Assembly: GCA_003214695.1 (NCBI GenBank)
Contig: QCLI01000014.1
Location: forward strand, 1-36,701
Direction of reading: 5' to 3'
From: Prochlorococcus sp. AG-412-P08
GTDB lineage: Bacteria; Cyanobacteriota; Cyanobacteriia; PCC-6307; Cyanobiaceae
Length of the DNA stretch: 36,701 nucleotides
Both the position numbers and the translations under genes were made by a program. Of this stretch, positions 27,198-33,653 are shown in pieces. Each line of letters begins with the position of its first letter. Positions within the stretch are counted from its first letter, which is position 1. The notes under the pieces are model-generated. The model searched no databases, was not told where the DNA came from, and was given only the letters and a program-made list of their open reading frames with translations.

Positions 27198-27623
27198 GTA
27201 GAGAGTGTCTATACACTACACATGGATTGTGAATTGATCAAAGGACGTTTGATGGTTGATTGAGGTTGTCAACTGCTTCTTTAGAAAGCATTTTTTTCTG
27301 TTTCAGCCTCTTTATTGGTGATGGTTGGAAGAAGGCTTGATTTCGTTAGATTTTGCTCCGTCATTTTGTAATGCGTCGCTTGTATCAATTTCAAACTCGA
27401 AATGAGTGTTGCAGCTCGATTATTATGATGTTTATACCAACTGCTATAGAAAACAAAATATAGCTCAAATTTTCTCAGATGAAAAATTGAACAATTCGAA
27501 GACTTAATTGTAATCCCTGTTCTAAATTTAAATTAGATTAATTGCTCTCTAATTATGCTAATTAGTACTGATGCTCCAAAGAAAGATAAAACCTCTCTAG
27601 CCATTGTTAACTATTTAAAGCTT
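27198..27623. other. Gene-poor spacer left of the mini-HLIP
   Basis: 426 bp. It contains the second dyad AGTGT-CTAT-ACACT and three very short frames of 27 residues or fewer (one at 27281-27364 on the minus strand, one at 27533-27604), none with a ribosome site. I see no RNA gene or repeat that I can name. Confidence 0.5.
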
Positions 27624-27722
27624 TTACTGTAAATAATAAAAAACAACAAGTCCAATGATTGAGGCCATGGCTACTCTTCCATGTATAACCTCTGATCTGC
27701 TTAGCCTTCCAAAGATAGACAT
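27624..27722 (-). CDS. Minimal one-helix Hlip-like protein (32 residues)
   Basis: A 32-residue protein, with ATG at 27722 preceded by a strong ribosome site GGAGGAGG with 4 nt between it and the ATG. Residues 10-19 read SEVIHGRVAM, the E-x-x-H/N-G-R-x-A-M chlorophyll-binding motif of high-light-inducible (Hlip/SCP) and LHC proteins, with E11, H14 and R16. It runs into one hydrophobic helix (ASIIGLVVFYYL) and stops. Ordinary Hlips are 40-90 residues. In-frame sequence upstream stays open to about 27817 but has no better start. Hlips bind chlorophyll in thylakoids and protect photosystem assembly; a role of that kind is inferred from the motif. Too short for most gene finders. Confidence 0.72.
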   Translation of the reverse strand: MSIFGRLSRSEVIHGRVAMASIIGLVVFYYLQ

Positions 27723-27937
27723 GAGACCTCCTCCCTTATCAGAGAATTGATTATAAATGTTGCGTGAAGGAAGCTTACTCTTTAGCCCCGAAAGGATTGA
27801 TTGCAGGCAGAAAGTAAACCATATTTATTTATAACGTATAATAGATTCAATGTCTATGAGTTTATTCACCAGAGCATTAGTTACAGGGTAATTATTACTA
27901 GTCTAAGTATCTATCTGGCATGATTTTGTGAAAAGCT

Positions 27938-28111
27938 TTAAAAGCCTTTCCCCTCTCTGAACTTGGTGGTCATGAGTTGTTTCCTATCTCTTTTACGAAG
28001 TTCTTTGATTAACGTAAATCCCAGCCCCCCGACAAGGAGGATAAGGAAAATCACCATAGCCCATACGGTGAGAGAGGTTATAGAGAGTGCTTCCTTTGCT
28101 TGAATGGTCAT
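27938..28111 (-). CDS. Small single-span membrane protein (57 residues)
   Basis: A 57-residue protein from ATG 28111. Residues about 13-36 (SLTVWAMVIFLILLVGGLGFTL) form one transmembrane helix, with a short N-terminus and a strongly basic C-terminal tail (KELRKRDRKQ), so the tail is probably cytoplasmic/stromal-side. No ribosome site is obvious. It lies 215 bp from the mini-Hlip on the same strand; together they look like accessory photosynthetic-membrane genes, but no family was recognised. Confidence 0.5.
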   Translation of the reverse strand: MTIQAKEALSITSLTVWAMVIFLILLVGGLGFTLIKELRKRDRKQLMTTKFREGKGF

Positions 28112-28473
28112 AGGGAAGAAAAATTGAATTTCTTTGATTAACTTGTATCAGTTATCCCATTAGTTGTAGGTGAATTAGGGACACATGTAGTTATTTTACG
28201 AGTTTCTATAGGCAAATCAATCTCTTTGACTGGATCTCTATTTGAGGTGTCCTACCTATTTCAAGAATGCGCTAGAAGCAATGGGAATTAGCTTTATTTT
28301 GAAGTAAAAAGAGCAAATAATATCATATAGTTAGAAGAGATTCTCTTCAAAGTTCTTTGAATTCTTTTGGTGCTGAAAGCTAACTTCCTTTGCCCAACTT
28401 CTGACTTTAATCGATAACTAGTAAGCAATGAATGTAATAAAAATACGACTAAGGTCTACTTATTCGATAGGAC
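28112..28473. other. Non-coding spacer left of the tRNA-Ser half-copy
   Basis: 362 bp, AT-rich, without a supportable gene. The only structure is a perfect 15-bp palindrome GAAGAGA-T-TCTCTTC at 28334-28348. Confidence 0.5.
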
Positions 28474-28530
28474 AGTTGGGGATTTAAACCCCCGAAGGAC
28501 TTGCACCCTTGCTAGTTTTCAAGACTATAG
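28474..28530 (-). pseudogene. tRNA-Ser 3'-half pseudogene (left att-like copy)
   Basis: 41 bp (28487-28527) are identical to the intact tRNA-Ser. The wider 28474-28530 has four mismatches, including loss of the T-loop TTC (TTTAAA in place of TTCGAA). The similarity stops just past the anticodon stem. The bases further 5' (GGATAG, about 28559-28564 on the minus strand) can pair with the 3' CTGTCC, so a tRNA-like fold is possible, but the D-arm is abnormal. Read as an integration scar or a dead tRNA. Confidence 0.7.
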
Positions 28531-28726
28531 ACGGTGCAGTGAAGCCAATTGATTACGGCTATCCTTTGAAGTGAAAAGACCGAGGGACAACCTCTAATGA
28601 TAAATGACTTTTTGACGCAAAATAACTCAGGTTTTTGATATTTACGTAAGTTTTATTCTTTTCGGTCAACTTTTGGTCACTAATTTATAAATAATGAGGT
28701 AATAATTATAATTAAATACCGCTTGC

Positions 28727-28748
28727 CTCTCCGTAGTGGAACGGAGAG
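28727..28748 (-). other. Hairpin overlapping the tRNA-Ser 3' end
   Basis: CTCTCCGT (28727-28734) and ACGGAGAG (28741-28748) make a perfect 8-bp stem with a 6-nt loop. On the minus-strand transcript the acceptor 3' strand of the tRNA takes part, so the trailer competes with the 5' acceptor strand. No T-run follows, so it is not a standard terminator. Confidence 0.5.
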
Positions 28749-28828
28749 TGGGGGATTCGAACCCCCGAAGGACTTGCACCCTTGCTAGTTTTCAAGACTA
28801 GAGCCATAAACCACTCGACCAACTCTCC
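28742..28828 (-). tRNA. tRNA-Ser (anticodon TGA)
   Basis: 87 nt on the minus strand including discriminator G. Acceptor GGAGAGT/ACTCTCC, D-arm GTCGAGTGGTTTATGGC, anticodon stem-loop CTAGT-CTTGAAA-ACTAG with TGA, a long variable arm (CAAGGGTGCAAGTCCTTC) typical of Ser, and T-arm GGGGGTTCGAATCCCCC. CCA is not encoded. It has its own promoter (28836-28865) and is flanked by the two half-copies. Confidence 0.95.
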
Positions 28829-28835
28829 ACTTCTG

Positions 28836-28865
28836 ATATTACAGGCTTGGTTCAGCAAAATTCAA
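28836..28865 (-). promoter_or_regulatory. Promoter of tRNA-Ser
   Basis: On the minus strand, TTGAAT (28865-28860) and TAATAT (28841-28836) are separated by 18 bp and lie 7 bp before the tRNA 5' end. The equivalent place next to the right half-copy (31080-31110) lacks the -10. Confidence 0.6.
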
Positions 28866-29033
28866 GCAATTACTTGAAATTTATGATTTTTGGGATATGT
28901 TGATTTTTAACTGCGGGTCAATTGGTAAGGGCAATCGGTCTACAACTAAACCGCCAATAATTCTGCTTGGTACTGACTGTCTTCTTTATATTAGTTGCTG
29001 GCTGACGAGTTTCCCTGTTCATCTAGAGGTCGC

Positions 29034-29159
29034 ATGGCTCGGAACAAAGTTCTGTACTCCAATAGGAATGGTCTAAAAGGAAACAGGGTTTCTGTTGCAC
29101 CTTACCGAACAGTTGCTCAGGTAGAGGAACAAATTATCAACGGTTGCGCAAAATTTTAA
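29034..29159 (+). CDS. Small hypothetical protein (41 residues) within the island
   Basis: ATG 29034 is preceded by AGAGG with 4 nt between. The 41-residue product (begins MARNKVLYSNRNGLKGNRV, ends INGCAKF) is basic at the start and looks like ordinary coding sequence (Arg, Val, Glu and Ala spread, no repeats). A second frame (28897-29076, 59 residues, Cys/Leu-rich) overlaps it and is less convincing. No family recognised. Between the tRNA and the outer-membrane gene, so possibly an element gene. Confidence 0.4.
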   Translation: MARNKVLYSNRNGLKGNRVSVAPYRTVAQVEEQIINGCAKF

Positions 29160-29439
29160 AACTTCTACTGAGGAGAAGGGCTAGTATTATAAATTGATCC
29201 GACAAGGATATATAAGGTACAAGAGTAAACAGGTAAGTTGTAGAAACAATGGAAAGTTGAATGCAATAGAAGGAATGAAAATTGTGAATGTCTATTCCAA
29301 ATAATTAACTAAACAGTAGAGATCTTGAAAAAAAAAGAAGTTTAGCTTTAGAACTACTTTAATAGAATTAACCTTCGAGACGTTACTTGTCTTAAGCTCG
29401 AATATTGTTTAGTATGATAATGATTCTTCTTTGTATAAG

Positions 29440-30531
29440 ATGGGTCTACATATTTTAAAAAAACTCATATTAATAGGTGTAGTTCTTCCAGGATCTATTC
29501 AGGATGTTTTTGCATATGAGGAAGAAGCTTATATTGCTTTGAAAGGAAATAATAATTACTACAAGGAAATTAATTTAAATAGAAATCTCACAAATGATTC
29601 ATATGCTTTCCTCAAAGAATACTCTATGAATGAAAATCATAATAAATATATTGTTAAGGTAGAGAATAGCTATTCCTTGAGGCCTAATCCAAATAGATTA
29701 AATACCATAGATTCTAAGCTTTCATTAATTGACCATGAAGATAATTCATACGATTTCTTAAAACAATTATCTACAAATCAGGCAATAAAGGAAGCTGATT
29801 TCAGTGCAAAGGACAATGAATTAATACCAGAAAGATTAGGAACAAATTATCGCAATAAGCCTCTTTTGAAGAAAAAATCAAGAAAGAATAATAGGAATAA
29901 TATTTATATAGCAGCAAAAGGAGGAGGGATAGTGCCAGCTAATTTAAGAGGTGAGAATCTGGCTGATTTTGGGTGGTTTGGTCATCTTTTTGATATAGAG
30001 GCAGACTTGAAAGCAGGAAAAACTTATGGATTGTCAATAGGTAAGAAATTAAATAGATGGAGACTGGAAGGATCAATAACCCAAGGGGAAATAGCTTTAG
30101 CGAAAACAATGAATGCTTCTACCTATTTTGGTTATGTAGCAACTGAAATCCCCAAAAAAACTAATTTAAAAATTAATTCATACATGTTAAACCTGTTTAG
30201 GGATATAAAGTTTAATAGTACCAATAAGGTCTATCCTTATCTAGGAGTTGGGGCTGGAATACATGATATAAAACTAGATCCATTGGAATTTGATCTAGAT
30301 ATTGGTGGTAATTATAATTTTTCTAGATTTTCAAATGTATTATTTGGATATAATTTAAAAGGTGGCATTAATTATGAACTTACTAAAAGATACTCGATGT
30401 TTACTGAGGCTTCCTTCAACAGAATAAATTCATTCGATTTAGGAAGTCCCCAAAGTGGTACTCGAGACTATGTAAGAATACATCCTATAAAATATGTAAA
30501 TTTAATGACTGGAATTAGATATGATTTTTAG
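29440..30531 (+). CDS. Outer-membrane beta-barrel protein
   Basis: 363 residues from ATG 29440; TTG 29431 is also open. The N-terminus LHILKKLILIGVVLPGSIQDVFA is a signal peptide with an A-x-A-like cut at about residue 23. Residues 25-150 are hydrophilic and disordered, rich in Asn, Ser and Lys. From about 155 (NNIYIAAKGGGIVPANLRG) the sequence is made of amphipathic strands alternating with loops, ending in YDF with the C-terminal aromatic residue of outer-membrane barrels. YPYLGVGAGIHDI and FGYNLKGGINYELT are typical of OmpA/opacity-type 8-strand barrels. Its function (adhesion, phage receptor or other) is unknown. It lies inside the tRNA-Ser island and may be cargo. Confidence 0.7.
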   Translation: MGLHILKKLILIGVVLPGSIQDVFAYEEEAYIALKGNNNYYKEINLNRNLTNDSYAFLKEYSMNENHNKYIVKVENSYSLRPNPNRLNTIDSKLSLIDHEDNSYDFLKQLSTNQAIKEADFSAKDNELIPERLGTNYRNKPLLKKKSRKNNRNNIYIAAKGGGIVPANLRGENLADFGWFGHLFDIEADLKAGKTYGLSIGKKLNRWRLEGSITQGEIALAKTMNASTYFGYVATEIPKKTNLKINSYMLNLFRDIKFNSTNKVYPYLGVGAGIHDIKLDPLEFDLDIGGNYNFSRFSNVLFGYNLKGGINYELTKRYSMFTEASFNRINSFDLGSPQSGTRDYVRIHPIKYVNLMTGIRYDF

Positions 30532-30623
30532 CAAATTAGATAAAATTATATGAGTTTTATTGTTCTAAGGTTAGATAATAGAATTCCAAGATTATACTTA
30601 GAGCCAATTCTTCTAGGACAAAT

Positions 30624-30863
30624 CTAGATATCCGTTCTCTTATATTTAGTGGCATCTCCATTAGGAAAAGTTCCACGGATAACAATTGTATCTTTAACTA
30701 TTTCTAGGCTGGCTTTATGACCACGAAAATGAAGGTCTTTGTTGGTTACGTCAATTAACGCTTGGGTCTTCCTCCGGTGAGAAGCCAACTGTTCTTGGTA
30801 TTGGTCTTCAGAACCAGAGCTGTTTTGAGAACGTCGATGGTTTAGTTGACCGCTATTGACCAC
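30624..30863 (-). pseudogene. Truncated tyrosine-integrase N-terminal remnant
   Basis: 79 residues from GTG 30863. The part SHRRKTQALIDVTNKDLHFR then LEIVKDTIVIRGTFPNGDATKYKR resembles the N-terminal arm-binding region of cyanobacterial tyrosine integrases (long helix, then a strand with the pattern L-R-G-T-x-P, then a basic segment). It stops before any catalytic domain; the R-H-R-Y residues are absent and no continuation is seen in the other frames just downstream. It lies next to three TTGACC-type repeats and the right half-copy, as integrase genes do. The match is by eye and the frame could be an unrelated small protein. Confidence 0.4.
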
Positions 30864-30893
30864 TATCAGAAAAATGAACCAAGGTTGACCACT
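30846..30893 (+). repeat. Three TTGACC(A/G)CT direct repeats
   Basis: TTGACCGCT (30846-30854), TTGACCACT (30856-30864) and TTGACCACT (30885-30893). They lie at the start of the integrase-like frame. GGTCAA and GGTCAC also occur at 28664-28669 and 28675-28680, near the other end of the island. Possible arm-type integrase sites. Confidence 0.5.
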
Positions 30894-31028
30894 TTTTTAT
30901 AAAACCATATAAAAAATTGCTTGAAAACTGTTGAAGTTGAGAATCTTATAAACGTAGTTATATCTTGATTTTGCTAGCTATATCAGTGCTTCTGGGCGTT
31001 TTCTAAAATTCCTTTTGAAGTTCGCCGG

Positions 31029-31127
31029 TAGTTTTCAAGACTAGAGCCATAAACCACTCGACCAACTCTCCACCTTTGACTTTGCCGAATAAGACAGCTA
31101 AATTACAAGTTAATTACTTGAAATTTA
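31029..31127 (-). repeat. tRNA-Ser 5'-half copy with promoter flank (right att-like copy)
   Basis: 45 bp (31029-31073) are identical to 28786-28830, from the anticodon loop through the 5' end of the tRNA. Beyond that the flank remains similar to 28831-28883, with AATTACTTGAAATTTA conserved at 31112-31127. The 3' half is absent. The promoter -10 is not kept here, so transcription is doubtful. Confidence 0.8.
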
Positions 31128-31178
31128 GAACTTTCAGCTTAAGTTGCTTTTAAAGACTAACTTGAATGTCACGATGTG

Positions 31179-31360
31179 GTTGGCTAGCCGACTTGCTACA
31201 GAAGGGTTTTTCGGGGTAGCGTTCTAAGGGCTGTAGGTGAATTCTTTATGAGATAGCTTTCAGCTATCAACTCAAGGTTGCTAAGAGTCAGAAGAGAAAG
31301 GCCAAGTGTAACTTGCCAGCGGAGCAGGTAAACATATCTCTTCTCCATTGGATGAGAGAT
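31179..31360. ncRNA. Candidate structured RNA region
   Basis: Five inverted repeats follow one another: GTTGGC/GCCGAC (31179-31192, one G-T pair, centre TA), GCTAC/GTAGC (31195-31220), GATAGC/GCTATC (31252-31268), GGC(C)AAG/CTTGCC with a bulged C (near 31301-31318), and ATCTCT/AGAGAT with inner TCC/GGA (31336-31360). I do not recognise a known family such as tmRNA, 6S, RNase P or SRP. Strand unknown. The cluster is denser than in other spacers here, but chance cannot be excluded. Confidence 0.3.
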
Positions 31361-31683
31361 AGCACCGTTCTATTCCCCATTCTCTTTCAACGATCTTCAT
31401 TTGGATTGATCCGTTTGGCAAACGAGAAGAAGGCATTGAAGTCATTTGCATTTGCAATTAAACACTTCTAGCTACTGAGAAAATATGAGCAATGAGCAAT
31501 TCGATGCATTGACATCAATGCAAGTACCAAAGCTACAGAAATTAGATACCTAAGAAAAGTAATAAAATGATCTTATGAACAGTTGTGTTTGTAAATCTAA
31601 AGAAGAAAAAGAGGATGAACGTTAGATTCTTCAACTTCCTGAATCTGCATAGCTTAATAAGCAAAGATTGAATTCTTTAAAGC

Positions 31684-32148
31684 ATGACAATATTGAAAAG
31701 TGTAGCTATTTGTATTGGATTTATTTCTATAACTATGTCTAGCTTGCTCTTCAATATGTACTTGTCATGTTTGAGTATTATTTACCAGAGCATGAGAAAG
31801 ATAGATGCGTTTGTATATAGTTATTATATTAATTGCCTGAAAGGGCTCTTCCTAAGAGATCTAATTATGAATGATGAAAACTGGAAAGAGGAATTAAAAG
31901 AATGGAACCCTAATCTGAAGCCTTATCAGATTAAATTGTTAGATGAAGGAGCAAGAAGTAATAGTCAGACGTTATTACTTAGTGACATGTGGCTTGAATG
32001 GAAAGACCTTTTAGTTAAAAGAGAACTAAAAGAGATTGCATGGGATTCCATGATTGCTGATAAAGAAGACGACAACATTCAACCTTGCAAGCTCAAGCCA
32101 AATTGTATAGATGACCAGTTCTTGAAATTTGTCCAACCCTTAAATTAA
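31684..32148 (+). CDS. Hypothetical protein with N-terminal membrane helix
   Basis: 154 residues. Residues 5-30 form one hydrophobic helix (SVAICIGFISITMSSLLFNMYLSCL) and the rest from about 60 is soluble and acidic, with two Trp-rich segments (ENWKEELKEWNPNLKPYQI, MWLEWKDLL). A second start at ATG 31867 would give only the soluble part (93 residues). No domain recognised. Single gene between the island and further small genes. Confidence 0.5.
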   Translation: MTILKSVAICIGFISITMSSLLFNMYLSCLSIIYQSMRKIDAFVYSYYINCLKGLFLRDLIMNDENWKEELKEWNPNLKPYQIKLLDEGARSNSQTLLLSDMWLEWKDLLVKRELKEIAWDSMIADKEDDNIQPCKLKPNCIDDQFLKFVQPLN

Positions 32149-32302
32149 TTTTTCTAGTATTTACTTTTAATCAATAGCTACAAATAATTCTAATAACTAA
32201 TTTATTCTGAGAGAGTTTTTTGCTTGGCTATCTAATTTGAATTTAGCTCGCCTTTAATTAAAAGTATCAGTTAGGCTTGTATGAAATTTTATTTGTAAAA
32301 AG

Positions 32303-32539
32303 ATGAGTAACTCTTTGCAAAAAGCTTTCTTTGGAGTAATTGCTGTAGGTGTCTCCTGTATTGCAATAGAATTGGTTCCGGTCTCTAAGCAAGCCGCATA
32401 TTGGAACCTTTGCCTTGATAGAACAATTGGATGGATCAACGAAGCACCGGATTTGAAATCATGGGATGAACAAGCGAAGGAGGCACTTGCGGTAGGCGTA
32501 TGTAATGGAGCTGTTTATGAACCAAAGTTAAAAAGCTAA
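32303..32539 (+). CDS. Small hypothetical protein with N-terminal helix
   Basis: 78 residues. Residues about 8-26 (AFFGVIAVGVSCIAIELV) form a membrane or signal helix, followed by a short soluble part with two Cys (WNLCLDRTIGWINEAPDL and GVCNGAVYEP). Start ATG 32303, with AAAAAGATG before it. No family recognised. A hairpin terminator follows about 100 bp downstream. Confidence 0.55.
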   Translation: MSNSLQKAFFGVIAVGVSCIAIELVPVSKQAAYWNLCLDRTIGWINEAPDLKSWDEQAKEALAVGVCNGAVYEPKLKS

Positions 32540-32632
32540 GGAAATTATTCTTCAATACATTATTTGGTATGGACCTCGCTAAATAGCTTTTCTTTCATCT
32601 GCATCTTTTAGAAATCGAAGAGCTTAGGGTCC

Positions 32633-32682
32633 TTCTGCCGTTGTCAAGTTGGCAGAATCTTTTCTAAGAAAGAAACTTTTTT
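32633..32682 (+). terminator. Intrinsic terminator after the 32303 gene
   Basis: TTCTGCC (32633-32639) and GGCAGAA (32651-32657) form a perfect 7-bp stem with an 11-nt loop, followed by TCTTTTCT and, after a second weak stem, a run of six T (about 32677-32682). Confidence 0.55.
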
Positions 32683-32911
32683 AGTCCTTTTGATTTTTCA
32701 AAGAAAAATTATCATTCGTTCTGAGATAAACCCTAAAAACAATATTTGCTCGGAATCTACTAAGACCATAATGAGTTGGACTTCTGATCGTAATGATTAT
32801 CCCTGGATAGCTATTTTATCGTTTGCACTTAGCTCTACAAGCATTAATTGTTCAGGATTTTTCCTTGGTTAAGGTTATTCAGAGTTACAAGCTACGGAAT
32901 TTCAGTGAATG

Positions 32912-32928
32912 TGCACTATAATTGTGCA
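32912..32928 (+). promoter_or_regulatory. -10 element inside a palindrome before the 32957 gene
   Basis: TGCAC-TATAATT-GTGCA: a perfect 5-bp dyad around a consensus -10 TATAAT (32917-32922). A start of transcription near 32929 would leave a leader of about 28 nt before ATG 32957. No -35 is seen. Confidence 0.4.
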
Positions 32929-32956
32929 ATAATTCCTAAGATTAAATCAAGTTTTC

Positions 32957-33151
32957 ATGGCAAGCTCAAAGAGTGAACAGTCCCGCTTCTTAGGTGATTT
33001 ACCTATGTCGGGTCAGATTTCAGAAAAGGAAAAAGTACGTTATATCTCTCATTTGATGTTTTTTGTTGGCTGTGCCTTGTTTTCCTTTGGCATTTGGGCC
33101 TTGACTGGTTTTACTTCTTCTTCAGGAGCAACAGGACCATTCCCTTTCTAG
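32957..33151 (+). CDS. Small membrane protein, hypothetical
   Basis: 64 residues. A hydrophilic N-terminus with Ser/Lys (KSEQSRFLGDLPMSGQISEKEKVRY) is followed by one transmembrane helix (about 34-51, LMFFVGCALFSFGIWAL) and a Gly/Thr/Ser tail ending FPF. A second start at residue 17 (MSGQI) is possible. No family recognised. A well-formed -10 lies 35 bp upstream. Confidence 0.55.
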   Translation: MASSKSEQSRFLGDLPMSGQISEKEKVRYISHLMFFVGCALFSFGIWALTGFTSSSGATGPFPF

Positions 33152-33190
33152 AAGTAGAAGTTTACTAGTGAAGTTTTTACAAGCTAGGTG

Positions 33191-33445
33191 TCATAAATTA
33201 TTTAGTTTTTCGTCTCTATTTCTCAATAATGTTTCAAACCACTTTGAAGCAGTACCTCTTGATATAGATCTATTCCTAAGCAAATCACAAATTATTGAAT
33301 AGAGAGGACCAACATTAACTGTATTGTTGAACCATTTCTCGAATTCTAAAATTTCAGCAGGGGTATGACAAGCCCTTAACTGATCTACAATTGCATCATG
33401 AGTATCTTTACTCATAGAGGTAGCTGATCTTTGAGCAACAGTCAT
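33191..33445 (-). CDS. Conserved small hypothetical protein
   Basis: 84 residues, soluble and helical, with well-ordered conserved-looking blocks (DAIVDQLRACHTPAEILEFEKWFNN, SIICDLLRNRSISRGTASKWFETLLRNRDEKL). No domain recognised. Start ATG 33445, with residue 11 (MSKDT) as an alternative. Convergent with the small membrane protein to its left. Confidence 0.6.
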   Translation of the reverse strand: MTVAQRSATSMSKDTHDAIVDQLRACHTPAEILEFEKWFNNTVNVGPLYSIICDLLRNRSISRGTASKWFETLLRNRDEKLNNL

Positions 33446-33653
33446 TGTCGATACCTTTAGATCACTAGATTGCCTTTCTATACAATTAGCTCTTTATTGG
33501 CATCTTGCCATCAGTTTCTTCTTATTTAATAACTAACTTAAACTCAAAAAATTAATTTAGCGAGTTAGGGACTCAAATCAACTTAAACAGAAAGTTCGAT
33601 TTGTAATAAACAATTAGACATATGCTTTGAATTTTCCATTCAATTGAACTCTT

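Larger units (their letters stand above)
28474..31127. mobile_element. Decayed tRNA-Ser-anchored integrative-element remnant (tycheposon-like)
   Basis: Interval between two partial copies of tRNA-Ser. The left copy (28474-28530) has the 3' half, the complete tRNA lies at 28742-28828, and the right copy (31029-31127) has the 5' half with promoter flank. The 15-bp core TAGTTTTCAAGACTA is present in all three (28513, 28786 and 31029) and covers the anticodon arm, a usual crossover site of tyrosine integrases. Inside are a truncated integrase-like frame, TTGACC repeats, an outer-membrane beta-barrel gene and long non-coding stretches. No complete recombinase is present, so the element is not autonomous today. 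Confidence 0.55.
30864..31683. other. Long gene-free stretch right of the integrase-like remnant
   Basis: 820 bp with the TTGACC repeats, the right tRNA-Ser half-copy (31029-31127), a cluster of inverted repeats (31179-31360) and short frames only. A 50-residue minus-strand frame (31196-31348) lacks a ribosome site and overlaps the hairpin cluster. Confidence 0.5.
32540..32956. other. Spacer with terminator and promoter of flanking small genes
   Basis: 417 bp. Contains the terminator at 32633-32682 and a -10/palindrome at 32912-32928. A 33-residue frame (ATG 32771 to stop 32872; begins MSWTSDRNDYPWIAIL) has no clear ribosome site and I leave it unsupported. Confidence 0.5.

Noticed and set aside
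27281-27364. 27-residue minus-strand frame (starts MTEQNLTKSS)
   Set aside because: No ribosome site and too short to judge; no motif.
27533-27604. 23-residue hydrophobic minus-strand frame 20 bp after the mini-Hlip
   Set aside because: Hydrophobic and placed like a second small membrane gene, but no ribosome site and no similarity to PetM/PetN/Psb small subunits.
28897-29076. 59-residue plus-strand frame
   Set aside because: Overlaps the better-supported 41-residue frame; Cys/Leu composition without a motif.
28829-29430. tmRNA, 6S, RNase P or SRP RNA
   Set aside because: I searched by eye for their conserved cores and found none in the gene-poor stretch.
31196-31348. 50-residue minus-strand frame
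   Set aside because: No ribosome site and coincides with the run of inverted repeats.
32771-32872. 33-residue frame with one hydrophobic stretch
   Set aside because: No clear ribosome site or conserved motif.
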